Position numbers and translations under genes: made by a program | Notes under the pieces: generated by a model | Seen by the model: only the letters and a program-made list of their open reading frames with translations | What the model was told of the DNA's origin: nothing | Databases searched by the model: none | In this document: positions 33,976 to 42,077 of the stretch, piece after piece | Layout: the number at the start of each line of letters is the position of its first letter | Position numbering within the stretch: position 1 is the first letter of the stretch | Assembly: GCF_020131355.1 (NCBI RefSeq) | Contig: NZ_JAHLEL010000020.1 | Location: forward strand, 62,001-126,000 | Source of the DNA: Pseudonocardia sp. ICBG1293 | Lineage (GTDB): Bacteria > Actinomycetota > Actinomycetes > Mycobacteriales > Pseudonocardiaceae | Length of the DNA stretch: 64,000 bases | Direction: 5' to 3'

Positions 33976-34176
33976 TCAGTCCTCGGACGGGCCGGCGTGC
34001 ATCGGGCAGCGGGGGTCGATGCAGGGCCTGCTCTCGGCCCCGGCCCGGAACGCCGCGTTCGCCAGCACCGAACACAGGCAGCCCTGGGCCTTCGCCCGTG
34101 GCCCGCCCGGCGCCAGCTCGTCGACCGGAGCCGGTCTCGGACCCGACCGGCCCCCGCCGTTCGCCTCCTCGGGCAT
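33976..34176 (-). CDS. small Cys/His-cluster protein (putative zinc binder)
   Basis: A 66-aa protein. The N-terminal half is low-complexity (Gly/Pro/Arg). The C-terminal half carries a CxC pair (GCLCSVLANAAF) and, 20 residues later, C-x4-CPMH (PCIDPRCPMHAG). This four-Cys/one-His arrangement is a typical small metal-binding motif, and similar small actinobacterial proteins with GC.CPV...CPLH exist in my memory without known function. The ATG at 34176 has a strong GGAGGGGGAG site. Upstream of the WhiA-like gene on the same strand. Confidence 0.7.
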   Translation of the reverse strand: MPEEANGGGRSGPRPAPVDELAPGGPRAKAQGCLCSVLANAAFRAGAESRPCIDPRCPMHAGPSED

Positions 34177-34316
34177 CGCTCCCCCTCCGCACGACTGCGC
34201 GCCCGGAGTTCCCCGACGTCGGGGCCCGTGCGCAGATACATCCGGCGGCCGCCGGGCGGGTCCTGGACCCGCCGGAGCGACCGGCTCGCGACGGTACCCT
34301 ATACGCGGGGTAACGA

Positions 34317-35039
34317 CTATTTCGGCTCGACCCGCACGGGCAGTGGCGAATCGGGACTCACCGTCACCCCGTGGCGTCGCGCCAGCCCCTCGATCTGTGC
34401 CCAGATCAGGTCCGTCAGACGGGCGGCGACGACGTCCCGCCCCAGGGCGTCACCGGCCGCACGGCCACGCAGCCACCACTCCGCGGTCGCCTGCACCGCG
34501 CCGACCAGCGACTGCGACCACACCCGGATCAGGTCGGGCTCGTCGACGTCGAGCATCACGGCGTAGGACCCGAGCAGGCCGGTCAGCGCCGAGGCGATGA
34601 ACTCCCGGCCCGCGTCGACGACCTCGCCCCGCTGCCCGGGCAGGCGACGGCGGAACAGCAGGTCGACACCCGGCGAGTCGTCCAGGAAGCCCAGGACCGC
34701 GTCGACCGAGTCGTGGATCCGCGTCCACGCCGCGCTCTCCCGGTAGAGGACGGGCATCAGCCGCTCCATGAGGCGGTCGGTGGCCCGCTCGGCCATCGCG
34801 TCGAGCAACGCGGCCCGGTCACCGAAGTGCCGGTAGATCACCGGTTTGGTGACCCCCGCCGCGTGCGCGACCTGGTCCAGGCCGAAGTCCTGGCCGTCCC
34901 GCCCCAGCACGATCAGCGCCGCGTCGACCACCTGCTCGCGACGGCGCGCGCGGTGTGCGTCCCAGCGCGTACTGCGACCGTCGGACCGGGGGTCGTCCGC
35001 GGCCCCGGAGTCGGTGCGGCCGGACGACACGCTCACCAT
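34317..35039 (-). CDS. TetR-family regulator
   Basis: A 240-aa regulator with HTH at about residues 32-80 (VVDAALIVLGRDGQDFGLDQVAHAAGVTKPVIYRHFGDRAALLDAM), preceded by an unusually long, charged 30-residue N-terminal extension. The C-terminal domain is all-helical with a TetR_C-like SPGVDLLFRRRLPGQRGEVVDAGREFI segment. No neighbouring enzyme gene is an obvious target. The gene follows another TetR gene on the same strand after 75 bp. Confidence 0.88.
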   Translation of the reverse strand: MVSVSSGRTDSGAADDPRSDGRSTRWDAHRARRREQVVDAALIVLGRDGQDFGLDQVAHAAGVTKPVIYRHFGDRAALLDAMAERATDRLMERLMPVLYRESAAWTRIHDSVDAVLGFLDDSPGVDLLFRRRLPGQRGEVVDAGREFIASALTGLLGSYAVMLDVDEPDLIRVWSQSLVGAVQATAEWWLRGRAAGDALGRDVVAARLTDLIWAQIEGLARRHGVTVSPDSPLPVRVEPK

Positions 35040-35114
35040 GCTCCTCCCTCGGCGGGTCCGGTGGAGGGAGGACCGGCCGCCGGCGACAGTGGATCACGAA
35101 CGCCGCCGGCCCGG

Positions 35115-35726
35115 TCAGCGTGGCGCGGTCATCCCCCGCGCGACGAGCTCGGCGAGGGCGGTCGCCCCCTGGTCGTCGATCGGGCCGCCGTGCACGGCCA
35201 CCCGCCAGAACGGCACGCTGCCGAGCAGGTCGACGACGAGCTCCGCCTCGACCCCGTCCGCCTGCTCCGCCGTGATCTCCCCCCGGGCGACCGCCCGGGC
35301 GAGCACCTCGCGCGACCGGTCCCGGCGTGGCCCGGAGAGCCGCTCCCGGAACGCCTCGGCCAGCCCCGGCGACCGGCGCGACTCCGCGAGCAGGTCCGGC
35401 ACGATCGCCGACAACCGGGGGTGGTCGAGCCAGTCCCGCATCCCGACGACGAGCGCACGCAGGTCGCCGCACAGCGACCCGGTGTCCGGCGGCGGCTCGG
35501 CCGGGACCCCGAACCGGCCGACGACGTCCATGACCATCTCGTCCTTGCCCGCCCAGCGCCGGTACAGCGCGCTCTTCCCGACGCCCGCGCGCGCCGCCAC
35601 ACGCTGCATCGACAGCCGGCCGTGGCCGACCTCGGCGAGCTCGGACAGGACCGCCTCGACGACGGCCTCGGTCAGCTCGGGACGCAGGACGGCAGCTCCG
35701 GAGGGGGCGCGGCGCGGGGTGGGCAC
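35115..35726 (-). CDS. TetR-family regulator, divergent from SnoaL/NmrA operon
   Basis: A 203-aa regulator with HTH segment AVLSELAEVGHGRLSMQRVAARAGVGKSALYRRWAGKDEMVMDVV and a TetR_C domain (GDLRALVVGMRDWLDHPRLSAIVPDLLAESRR). GTG 35726 lies 6 nt after a TATGCT -10-like box, consistent with a leaderless start; GTG 35732 is an alternative. It is divergent from the gene at 35816, with a 24-bp palindrome between them, so it probably represses that operon and itself. Confidence 0.9.
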   Translation of the reverse strand: MPTPRRAPSGAAVLRPELTEAVVEAVLSELAEVGHGRLSMQRVAARAGVGKSALYRRWAGKDEMVMDVVGRFGVPAEPPPDTGSLCGDLRALVVGMRDWLDHPRLSAIVPDLLAESRRSPGLAEAFRERLSGPRRDRSREVLARAVARGEITAEQADGVEAELVVDLLGSVPFWRVAVHGGPIDDQGATALAELVARGMTAPR

Positions 35727-35744
35727 GCCCACAGCATAGCGAGT

Positions 35745-35768
35745 GGACAGGACGGGCCCGTCTCGTCC
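35745..35768. promoter_or_regulatory. palindromic TetR operator
   Basis: A 24-bp near-perfect palindrome: outer GGAC/GTCC, central GACGGGCCCGTC, 20 of 24 positions symmetric. It sits in the 89-bp divergent promoter region between the TetR start (35726) and the SnoaL-like gene (35816). Confidence 0.65.
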
Positions 35769-35815
35769 ATATTCGTCGGGACGGAACCGTATCGACGCGA
35801 CGGAGAGCAAGCCCC

Positions 35816-36253
35816 ATGGACGACACCCGCCGACAGCGCGCGCACGCCACCGTGGACGCGGCGCTGGACCGGATCCTGGCCCACGACATGGCGGGCCTCG
35901 CCGCGCTCTGGGCGCCCGACGGCACGATGACCTTCCCGTTCGCCGCGCCCGGCTCCCCGCGGGCGCTCGCGGGCCGCGACGCCGTCGCCGCCTACGGGGC
36001 CGGCTACAACGACCTGCTGCTGCCCGCCGCCGTCGTGGACGAGGTGCGGCACACGACCGGGGACCCGGACACCCTCGTCGTGGAGTTCGCGGTCCGCGGC
36101 ACGGTCGTGGCGTCCGGCGCGGACTACACGCTGCGCTACGTCGCGGTCGTGACCGTCGGCCCGGAGGGCATCACCGCCTACCGCGATTACTGGAGCCCGC
36201 TGGAGATCCAGCAGGTGCTCGGCCGCACCGGGCTGGCGGAGACCACCCGATGA
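35816..36253 (+). CDS. SnoaL-like / NTF2-fold protein
   Basis: A 145-aa NTF2-like protein: helix VDAALDRILAHDMAGLAALWAPDGTMTFPFA, then GRDAVAAYGAGYNDLL, then strands ending in YRDYWSPLEIQQVLG, which is the typical SnoaL end. This fold serves in small hydrolases, isomerases and binding proteins, and the substrate is unknown. First gene of an operon with the NmrA-like gene (ATGA overlap at 36250) and probably the quinone oxidoreductase, under the TetR at 35115. Confidence 0.85.
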   Translation: MDDTRRQRAHATVDAALDRILAHDMAGLAALWAPDGTMTFPFAAPGSPRALAGRDAVAAYGAGYNDLLLPAAVVDEVRHTTGDPDTLVVEFAVRGTVVASGADYTLRYVAVVTVGPEGITAYRDYWSPLEIQQVLGRTGLAETTR

Positions 36254-37065
36254 CCGTCCTGGTCACCGAGGCCACCGGTACCACCGGGCGCCGCATCGCC
36301 GACCTGCTGGAGACCGCCGGGGCCGACGTCCGCCGGGCCGCCCGGTCCTCCTCCCCCGGGTTCGACTGGCTGGACCCGGCGACCCACGACGCCGCGTTCG
36401 AGGGCGCCGAGAGCCTGTACCTGCTCCCGCCGCCCGCCACCCCCGACCCGGCACCCGTCCTCGCCCCCGTCCTGGAGCGGGCGGTCCGGCGCGGCCTGCG
36501 CCGGGTGGTGCTGCTGAGCGCGGCCGCCGTCGAACGCGGCACGCCCGGGCTGGGCGCGGTGCAGGACCTCGTCCTGGGCACGGTCCCGGAGCCGTCGGTG
36601 CTGCGCCCCTCGTGGTTCACCCAGAACCTGCTCGGTGACCACCTCACCGCCCGCGGGCTGCGCGCCGGCGAGGTGGTCACCGCGACCGGGGACGGCCGGG
36701 TCCCGTTCGTCGACGCCGGGGACATCGCCGCCGTCGCCGCCGCGCTGCTGCTCGACCCGGCGCCGCCGGAACCGGACGTGGTGGTCACCGGCCCCGCGGC
36801 CCTGTCCTACGACGACGTGTGCGCGGTCTGGACCGAGGTCACCGGCCGGACGGCCCGGCACCGCCCGGTGACCGTGTCCGCGATGACCGCCCGGCTCGTC
36901 GCCGACGGGATGCCCGCCGACTACGCCGCCGTGCTCGCCGGGCTCGACGGGCTCATCGCCGCCGGGTCCCAGGCCCGCACCAGCGACGCGGTGCTCCGGC
37001 TCACCGGGCGCGCCCCGCACAGTGTGCGGGACGTCCTGCGGGAGGCCTGCCCGGTCCGGTCATGA
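36250..37065 (+). CDS. NmrA-like NAD(P)-binding protein
   Basis: A 271-aa atypical SDR of the NmrA/HSCARG type. The N-terminal motif is TEATGTTGRRIADLL (the GxxGxxG is represented by TGTTG, with Glu-Ala in place of the usual Gly-Ala). No catalytic Tyr-x3-Lys is visible, and the middle has LRPSWFTQNLL followed by VPFVDAGDIAAVAAALL, typical of this family. Such proteins act as redox sensors or NAD(P)H-dependent quinone reductases. Translationally coupled to the SnoaL-like gene. Confidence 0.88.
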   Translation: MTVLVTEATGTTGRRIADLLETAGADVRRAARSSSPGFDWLDPATHDAAFEGAESLYLLPPPATPDPAPVLAPVLERAVRRGLRRVVLLSAAAVERGTPGLGAVQDLVLGTVPEPSVLRPSWFTQNLLGDHLTARGLRAGEVVTATGDGRVPFVDAGDIAAVAAALLLDPAPPEPDVVVTGPAALSYDDVCAVWTEVTGRTARHRPVTVSAMTARLVADGMPADYAAVLAGLDGLIAAGSQARTSDAVLRLTGRAPHSVRDVLREACPVRS

Positions 37066-37147
37066 CCGCGACCACACCGGCGGCCACCGACGGGAGGCTG
37101 CGTGCGAGGCTCGCCCGCGGACGCAGTGGACGACGCGAGGAGGCGTG

Positions 37148-38086
37148 GTGCGACGGGTGGTCTGCCGGGAGTTCGCCGATCCGGAACGGTTCGAGCTGGT
37201 GGACGAGCCCGACCCGCGGCCGGGACCGGGGGAGGTCCTCGTCGCCGTGGAGGCGGCCGCGGTCAGCTTCGTCGACGGGCTGATCGCCCGCGGCGGCTAC
37301 CAGCTGCGGCCGCCGCTGCCGTTCACACCGGGCACCGCGGTCGCCGGGACCACCCCGGACGGCAGGCGCGTCGCCGCGCTGCTCCTGGGCTTCGGCGGGT
37401 TCGCCAGCCACGTCGTCGTCCCGGAGGAGCTCCTGGTCCCGGTACCCGACGGCGTCGACGCGGGCGTCGCGGCCAGCTCGCTGGAGAGCCACGGGACGGT
37501 GGCCTTCGCCTTCCGCGACCGGGTGACCGTCCGTCCTGGCGAGTGGGTCGTCGTGCTCGGGGCCGGCGGCGGCATCGGGCAGGCCGCGGTGGACCACGCC
37601 CGCGCCGCCGGGGCCAGGACACTCGCCGTCGCGTCCACACCGGACAAACGGGCGGCCGCACTCGCCGCCGGGGCGGAGGCCGCCGTCGGCTACGACTCCC
37701 TCAAGGACGCGATCCGGGAGCACACCGGCGGGGGCGCGGACGTCGTGGTCGACCCGGTCGGCGGCGACGCGGCGGAGGCCGCGCTGCGGGCACTCGGCGC
37801 CGGTGGCCGGTTCTGCGTACTGGGCTTCACCTCCGGCGTGATCCCCCGGCTCCCGGCGAACGTGGTGCTGCTGCGGAACCGGACGGTGGTCGGGGTGGAC
37901 TGGGGCGACTGGTCGCGCACCGACCCGGCCGCCTCGCGGGACCTCGCCGAGCAGGTGCTGCGCCGGATCGGCGCCGGGGAGCTGCGCCCGGCCCGCCCGC
38001 GGTCCCTGCCGCTGGCCGACGCGGCGGCCGCGACCCGCGCCTACGCGGAGCGCTCCGCGGTCGGGAAGCTGGTGCTCACTCCCTAG
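37148..38086 (+). CDS. zinc-independent quinone oxidoreductase (MDR family)
   Basis: A 312-aa medium-chain reductase. The N-terminal GroES-like domain has RPGPGEVLVAVEAAAVSFVDGLIARGGY, and the Rossmann domain has GAGGGIGQAAVDHARAAGA. No zinc-binding Cys set is present, which fits the quinone-oxidoreductase branch that uses NADPH. GTG 37148 sits 5-6 nt after GAGGAGG; GTG 37145 is in frame. The gap to the NmrA-like gene is 82 bp, so co-transcription is likely. A small hairpin (GTCATCA/TGATGAC, about 38086-38103) follows. Confidence 0.9.
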   Translation: MRRVVCREFADPERFELVDEPDPRPGPGEVLVAVEAAAVSFVDGLIARGGYQLRPPLPFTPGTAVAGTTPDGRRVAALLLGFGGFASHVVVPEELLVPVPDGVDAGVAASSLESHGTVAFAFRDRVTVRPGEWVVVLGAGGGIGQAAVDHARAAGARTLAVASTPDKRAAALAAGAEAAVGYDSLKDAIREHTGGGADVVVDPVGGDAAEAALRALGAGGRFCVLGFTSGVIPRLPANVVLLRNRTVVGVDWGDWSRTDPAASRDLAEQVLRRIGAGELRPARPRSLPLADAAAATRAYAERSAVGKLVLTP

Positions 38087-38188
38087 TCATCAACGCTGAT
38101 GACGGGCGGTAATGGCCGCGTCACACCTCTCGATAGGTCGTTCGTCGGAGCGGGCAGCTCCGGTCGGACCACCGTGAGAGGACCTCCC

Positions 38189-39091
38189 ATGACCGCCACC
38201 CAGTCCTGGTCCGCCGTGGAGCCGGCGACGCAGCCGATCCCCGTCGTGCGGCGGGGGAACGCCCCGGCGACCGCCGGTTTCTGGCTGGGGATCGTCGGGC
38301 TGCTGGCCGGGTGGGTCCCGTTCCTGGGTCTGCTCGTCACGGTGCCGGCATGGGCGCTCGCGCAGGCCGGTCGGCGCCGGTTCCGCACCGGCGCGGCCAC
38401 GACGGCGGGGCGCAGCGGCGCCGGGCTCGCCCTGGGCGTGGCGGGCAGCGTGCTCTGCCTGCTGACGACCACCATCGGCGTCGTCGGAGCGGCGAACGCA
38501 CCGCAGCCGGCGCTGCCGGCCGCGGCTCCGGCCGCCCCCGCCGCCGCACCCGCCCCGGCTCCGGTCACGGTGCCCGACGTCGTCGGCATGACCGACGTCC
38601 GGGCCCGCGAGGTCCTGGCGCAGGCCGGCTTCACCCACGTCGTGCTCGGCCCGCCGTCCGCGGCGGCCGCCGGCGTCGCCGCGGGCACCGTCACCGCGCA
38701 GGACCCGGTGGGATCGACGACGCACGACCGCGCGGCCCCCGTCACGCTGGTCGAAGCCGCCGCAGCGGCCGCGCCGGTGGATACCGACGTCGACCGTCCG
38801 TACGTGCCCGCGCCCGCCCGCCCGCTCGTCGCGACCCCGCCCGCTCCGCGCACGGCCGTCGCCGCGCCCCGCCCCGCCCCGCAGGCGCCGCGTCCGGCCG
38901 CCCCCGCGCCGCGCCCGGCGGCACCCGTGGCGCCGGCACCCCCCGCGCCGGCTCCGGCGCCCGGCGGTGGGTCCGCCTACTACGCCAACTGCACCGCGGC
39001 CCGCAACGCCGGTGCGGCCCCGCTGTACCGCGGCGACCCGGGCTACCGCTCGGCCCTCGACCGCGACAACGACGGCATCGCCTGCGAGTGA
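38189..39091 (+). CDS. membrane-anchored PASTA / Excalibur-domain surface protein
   Basis: A 300-aa protein with three parts. An N-terminal DUF4190-like module has two membrane helices (AGFWLGIVGLLAGWVPFLGLLVTV and GAGLALGVAGSVLCLLTTTIGVVG). A PASTA-like repeat follows (VTVPDVVGMTDVRAREVLAQAGF). A long Pro/Ala-rich linker leads to a C-terminal Excalibur calcium-binding motif, YYANCTAARNAGAAPLYRGD, ending in DRDNDGIACE. The layout fits an extracytoplasmic wall- or peptidoglycan-associated protein. ATG 38189 is preceded by GAGAGG. The role is unknown; a cell-wall or surface-binding function is inferred from the domains. Confidence 0.85.
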   Translation: MTATQSWSAVEPATQPIPVVRRGNAPATAGFWLGIVGLLAGWVPFLGLLVTVPAWALAQAGRRRFRTGAATTAGRSGAGLALGVAGSVLCLLTTTIGVVGAANAPQPALPAAAPAAPAAAPAPAPVTVPDVVGMTDVRAREVLAQAGFTHVVLGPPSAAAAGVAAGTVTAQDPVGSTTHDRAAPVTLVEAAAAAAPVDTDVDRPYVPAPARPLVATPPAPRTAVAAPRPAPQAPRPAAPAPRPAAPVAPAPPAPAPAPGGGSAYYANCTAARNAGAAPLYRGDPGYRSALDRDNDGIACE

Positions 39092-39112
39092 GCCGGCCGA
39101 TCCGACCCGGTG

Positions 39113-39137
39113 CCCCGGCGGGACGACCCCGCCGGGG
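39113..39137. terminator. bidirectional terminator
   Basis: Arms CCCCGGCGGG and CCCGCCGGGG lie between the convergent stops at 39091 and 39149. Confidence 0.65.
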
Positions 39138-39148
39138 CGCCGGCGCCC

Positions 39149-39658
39149 TCAGGCCGGCCGGGCCGTCACCCCGGCCCCGCCGTCGCCGGACACCGGGACC
39201 GGGTCCCAGCCGTTGCGGCGGAGCCCCGCCGCGACCGCCGCGGGTGGGGTGCCCTCGTAGAGCACGTGCAGCACCCCGCCCGGCGCGAGCACCCCGCGCA
39301 GCACCGCCAGCTCGGGCCCGGGGTCACGGGTCCAGAACAGGTTGACGTTCAGCGTGAACGCGACGTCCACCGAGCCCGCCGCGAGCCGCAGCCCGGCCAG
39401 GTCCGACCGCAGCACGGTGAGCACGCCGTCGTCGACGGCGGCCGCGCAGCGCTCGGTGGTCCGCGCGACGGCGACGGCCGAGCGGTCCACCGCCCACATC
39501 GCGCCGCCCGCGACCCGGTCGAGCCGGGGGCAGACCAGCGACGCCACGGCACCCGGACCGCAGCCCACCTCCAGCACCCGGGTGCCCGGACGCGCGCCGA
39601 CGACGGCGGCCGCGAACCGCGCCCGCGCCGGGACCGCCCTCGCCGCCACAGCGGTCAT
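39149..39658 (-). CDS. SAM-dependent methyltransferase, short
   Basis: A 169-aa class I methyltransferase. Motif I is VLEVGCGPGAVAS, the acidic loop is WAVDRSAVAVART, motif IV is DVAFTLNVNLFWT, and LAPGGVLHVLYEG follows. At under 170 residues it is a minimal form without a separate substrate-binding domain, so specificity cannot be predicted. ATG 39658 lies about 48 bp from the divergent DUF1707 gene. Confidence 0.85.
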   Translation of the reverse strand: MTAVAARAVPARARFAAAVVGARPGTRVLEVGCGPGAVASLVCPRLDRVAGGAMWAVDRSAVAVARTTERCAAAVDDGVLTVLRSDLAGLRLAAGSVDVAFTLNVNLFWTRDPGPELAVLRGVLAPGGVLHVLYEGTPPAAVAAGLRRNGWDPVPVSGDGGAGVTARPA

Positions 39659-39706
39659 CCTGGCACGGACCGGGCACCGACAGGCATCATCGAGGAGGTG
39701 GACGAG

Positions 39707-40129
39707 GTGGTGGGACCCGAGCAGCTCCGTATCTCCGACGCCGAACGCCAGGCCGTCGCCGACCGTCTGCGTGCCGCCCACGCGGACGGCTACCTCGACC
39801 TCGCCGAGTACGACGAGCGCCTGACCGAGGTCTGGCGGATGCGCACCCGGGGCGACCTGGGCCGGGTGACCCGGGACCTGCCCGCCGAGCCGGATCCGGG
39901 CCGTCGCGACGGCGTGGTGTTCGCCGCGGGCCCCGGCGGTGTCGCCATGAAGGTCCTGTCGATCATCTGGCTGTGCATCACGGCCGCGGCCGCGGCCGGC
40001 ACCGCGGTGCTGGCGCTGCTGACCGACCTGCGCCCCCTGTGGTTCCTGATCTTCTCGGCGCCGACCGGGGCGGTGCTGCTGACCCTGTGGGTGGCCGGCG
40101 CGGGTCGTGCCCGGCGCGGCGGCGCCTGA
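39707..40129 (+). CDS. DUF1707 membrane protein
   Basis: A 140-aa protein. The N-terminal DUF1707 motif is RISDAERQAVADRLRAAHADGYLDLAEYDERL, followed by a linker and two membrane helices (VLSIIWLCITAAAAAGTAVLALL and LWFLIFSAPTGAVLLTLWVAG). DUF1707 proteins are common in actinobacteria and their function is unknown. GTG 39707 has GAGGAGG about 8 nt upstream; GTG 39710 and GTG 39698 are in frame. Confidence 0.85.
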   Translation: MVGPEQLRISDAERQAVADRLRAAHADGYLDLAEYDERLTEVWRMRTRGDLGRVTRDLPAEPDPGRRDGVVFAAGPGGVAMKVLSIIWLCITAAAAAGTAVLALLTDLRPLWFLIFSAPTGAVLLTLWVAGAGRARRGGA

Positions 40130-40147
40130 CCGCCGCGCCGGGACCGC

Positions 40148-41314
40148 TCAGCCGCCCGAGCGCTCCTGCTCGTAGCGCTTGGTCATGGTGTCGACGGCGT
40201 CGAGCTGGCTCTGTGCGTGCTTCTCCCGGGTCGAGCTGGCCCGGTCCTTCGCGGCCAGGGTGCCCGCCGACTGCCCCTGGAACTCGGGCATGACGTGCTG
40301 GGCGATCAGCTCGTAGGAGCGCCTCGTCGCCTCCGGGTTCGCCCACTCGTGCCCGAGCAGCAGGAACGCACCGAACCCACCGGACTGGTCGACGAGCTTG
40401 CGCACCTGCGCCCTCGCGTCCTCGACGGTGCCGATCGCGCCGATGCCGGCGTCGTTGATGAAGTCGATCATCTCCTTGACGTCGCCGCCCTCGACCGCCA
40501 TCTGCGGGAACGCCGCGACCTTCTGGAAGTACCGGAACCAGTGCTCGATGCCGTACTCGACCTCGCGGTAGGCCTGCTCCCGGGTCTCGGCGACGTGCAT
40601 CAGCCCCACCAGGCGCCACTTGCTGCGGTCCGGCGTCGGCTGCCCGAAGTGGGCGGCCCGCTCCTCGACGACGCTCCAGTGGTGGGCCAGCGCGTCGAAG
40701 CCGTCCTGGGTGAGGGTCGCGCCGATGGACAGCAGGCCGACGCCGTGCTGTCCGGCCATCCGCGGCCCGGTCGGCGAGGCGACCGCGGCCACCGTGACGT
40801 CGAAGCACGGATCGGAGTACGGCGCGAGCTGCAGCTGCGCGTCGACCAGGGTGTGCGTCCTGGTCTCGGCGTTGACCACCTCCCCGCGCAGCAGCCGCAT
40901 GATGATGTCGAGGTTCACCTCGAGCAGCTCACGGGTGTCGGTCGGGTTCAGGCCGATCATGGCCGAGTCGGTCGGCAGCGAGCCCGGCCCGCAGCCGAGC
41001 ATCGCCCGTCCCCGGGTGAGGTGGTCGAGCAGCACCATGCGGTCGGCCACCCACAGCGGGTTGTGGTAGGCGATCGAGGTGACGCCGGTGCCCAGGCGGA
41101 TGTGCCGGGTCCGCTCGGCGGCGGCCGCGATGAAGATCTCCGGGGACGCGATGATCTCCGAGCCCGCGGAGTGGTGCTCCCCGATCCAGGCCTCGTCGTA
41201 GCCGAGCCGGTCGAGGTGCTCGACCAGCTCCAGGTCGCGCTGCAGCGCGAGCGTGGGGTTCTGCCCGGGCTGGTGGAACGGGGCCAGGAAGGTGCCGAAT
41301 CGCAGTCTGCTCAC
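40148..41314 (-). CDS. LLM-class flavin-dependent oxidoreductase
   Basis: A 388-aa luciferase-like monooxygenase, F420- or FMN-type TIM barrel. Features are SRLRFGTFLAPFHQPGQNPTLALQRDLELVEHLDRLGYDEAWIGEHHSAG at the start, IRLGTGVTSIAYHNP, and RAMLGCGPGSLPTDS. It probably needs a separate flavin reductase. The substrate is unknown. GTG 41314 follows GAGGAGTCACC. It is divergent from a TetR gene at 41474, with palindromes in the gap, so it is probably under that regulator. Confidence 0.92.
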   Translation of the reverse strand: MSRLRFGTFLAPFHQPGQNPTLALQRDLELVEHLDRLGYDEAWIGEHHSAGSEIIASPEIFIAAAAERTRHIRLGTGVTSIAYHNPLWVADRMVLLDHLTRGRAMLGCGPGSLPTDSAMIGLNPTDTRELLEVNLDIIMRLLRGEVVNAETRTHTLVDAQLQLAPYSDPCFDVTVAAVASPTGPRMAGQHGVGLLSIGATLTQDGFDALAHHWSVVEERAAHFGQPTPDRSKWRLVGLMHVAETREQAYREVEYGIEHWFRYFQKVAAFPQMAVEGGDVKEMIDFINDAGIGAIGTVEDARAQVRKLVDQSGGFGAFLLLGHEWANPEATRRSYELIAQHVMPEFQGQSAGTLAAKDRASSTREKHAQSQLDAVDTMTKRYEQERSGG

Positions 41315-41378
41315 GGTGACTCCTCGTCGCTCCGGCGCCCACTCCGTCGAGGACGCCGCCGTGACAGTCCTTACCCGT

Positions 41379-41394
41379 CGTGACCGGCGTCACG
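41379..41394. promoter_or_regulatory. palindrome in LLM/TetR divergent promoter
   Basis: CGTGAC-CGGC-GTCACG, a 6-4-6 inverted repeat 65 bp upstream of the oxidoreductase start. Confidence 0.45.
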
Positions 41395-41437
41395 CAAGCG
41401 TTGCACGACGGTGGCGGACAGGGTGAACGGCCGGTGT

Positions 41438-41449
41438 ACGGACGTCCGT
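41438..41449. promoter_or_regulatory. palindromic TetR operator candidate
   Basis: Perfect 12-bp palindrome ACGGACGTCCGT, 25 bp before the TetR ATG at 41474 and immediately upstream of a TAGGTT -10-like box. Confidence 0.5.
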
Positions 41450-41473
41450 GACGACCCGATAGGTTTCGCGATC

Positions 41474-42064
41474 ATGGGACACCGCGAGGAGCTGCTGGAC
41501 GGGGCCGCGCAGTGCCTCTACGAGAAGGGGTTCGGCCGCACGACCGCGCGCGACGTGGTGGCCGCGTCCGGGACGAACCTGGCGTCCATCGGCTACCACT
41601 TCGGTTCGAAGGACGCGCTGCTCACCGAGGCCCTGCTGCGGGCGACGACGGCCTGGGGCGAGGAACTCGACCGGGCGCTCGCCGAGCCCGCGGGCGGCAC
41701 CACCGACCCGCAGCGCCGGGTCGAGGAGACCTGGAGCCGGGTCGTCGGCCTGTTCTCCACCCAGCGACGCCTGTGGGCCACCCACGTCGAGGCGCTCGCC
41801 CAGGCCGAGCGGCTGCCCGAGCTGCGCGCGAAGCTCGCCGAGGCCCAGCGGGAGGTCCGCGAGGGCCTGGCCCTGACCTTCCACACGCTGCCCGACGACC
41901 CGGCCGCCGCCGACCGCCGCGTGCACGTGCTCGGCTCCGTCTACCAGGCGTTGCTCACCGGGCTGATGGTCCAGTGGATGCTCGACCCCGACGCCGCCCC
42001 GTCCGGTGTGGACATCGCGGAGGGGCTGCGCGCGATCGCCGAACGGGCCGACGCGTTCGCCTGA
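41474..42064 (+). CDS. TetR-family regulator, divergent from LLM oxidoreductase
   Basis: A 196-aa regulator. The HTH segment is LLDGAAQCLYEKGFGRTTARDVVAASGTNLASIGYHFGSKDALLTEALL, and the C-terminal TetR_C domain has WATHVEALAQAERLPELRAKLAEAQRE. ATG 41474 was chosen because it matches the usual family start; an upstream ATG at 41411 would add 21 residues overlapping the operator. Likely controls the LLM oxidoreductase and itself. Confidence 0.9.
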   Translation: MGHREELLDGAAQCLYEKGFGRTTARDVVAASGTNLASIGYHFGSKDALLTEALLRATTAWGEELDRALAEPAGGTTDPQRRVEETWSRVVGLFSTQRRLWATHVEALAQAERLPELRAKLAEAQREVREGLALTFHTLPDDPAAADRRVHVLGSVYQALLTGLMVQWMLDPDAAPSGVDIAEGLRAIAERADAFA

Positions 42065-42077
42065 CCCCCGGCGGGGG

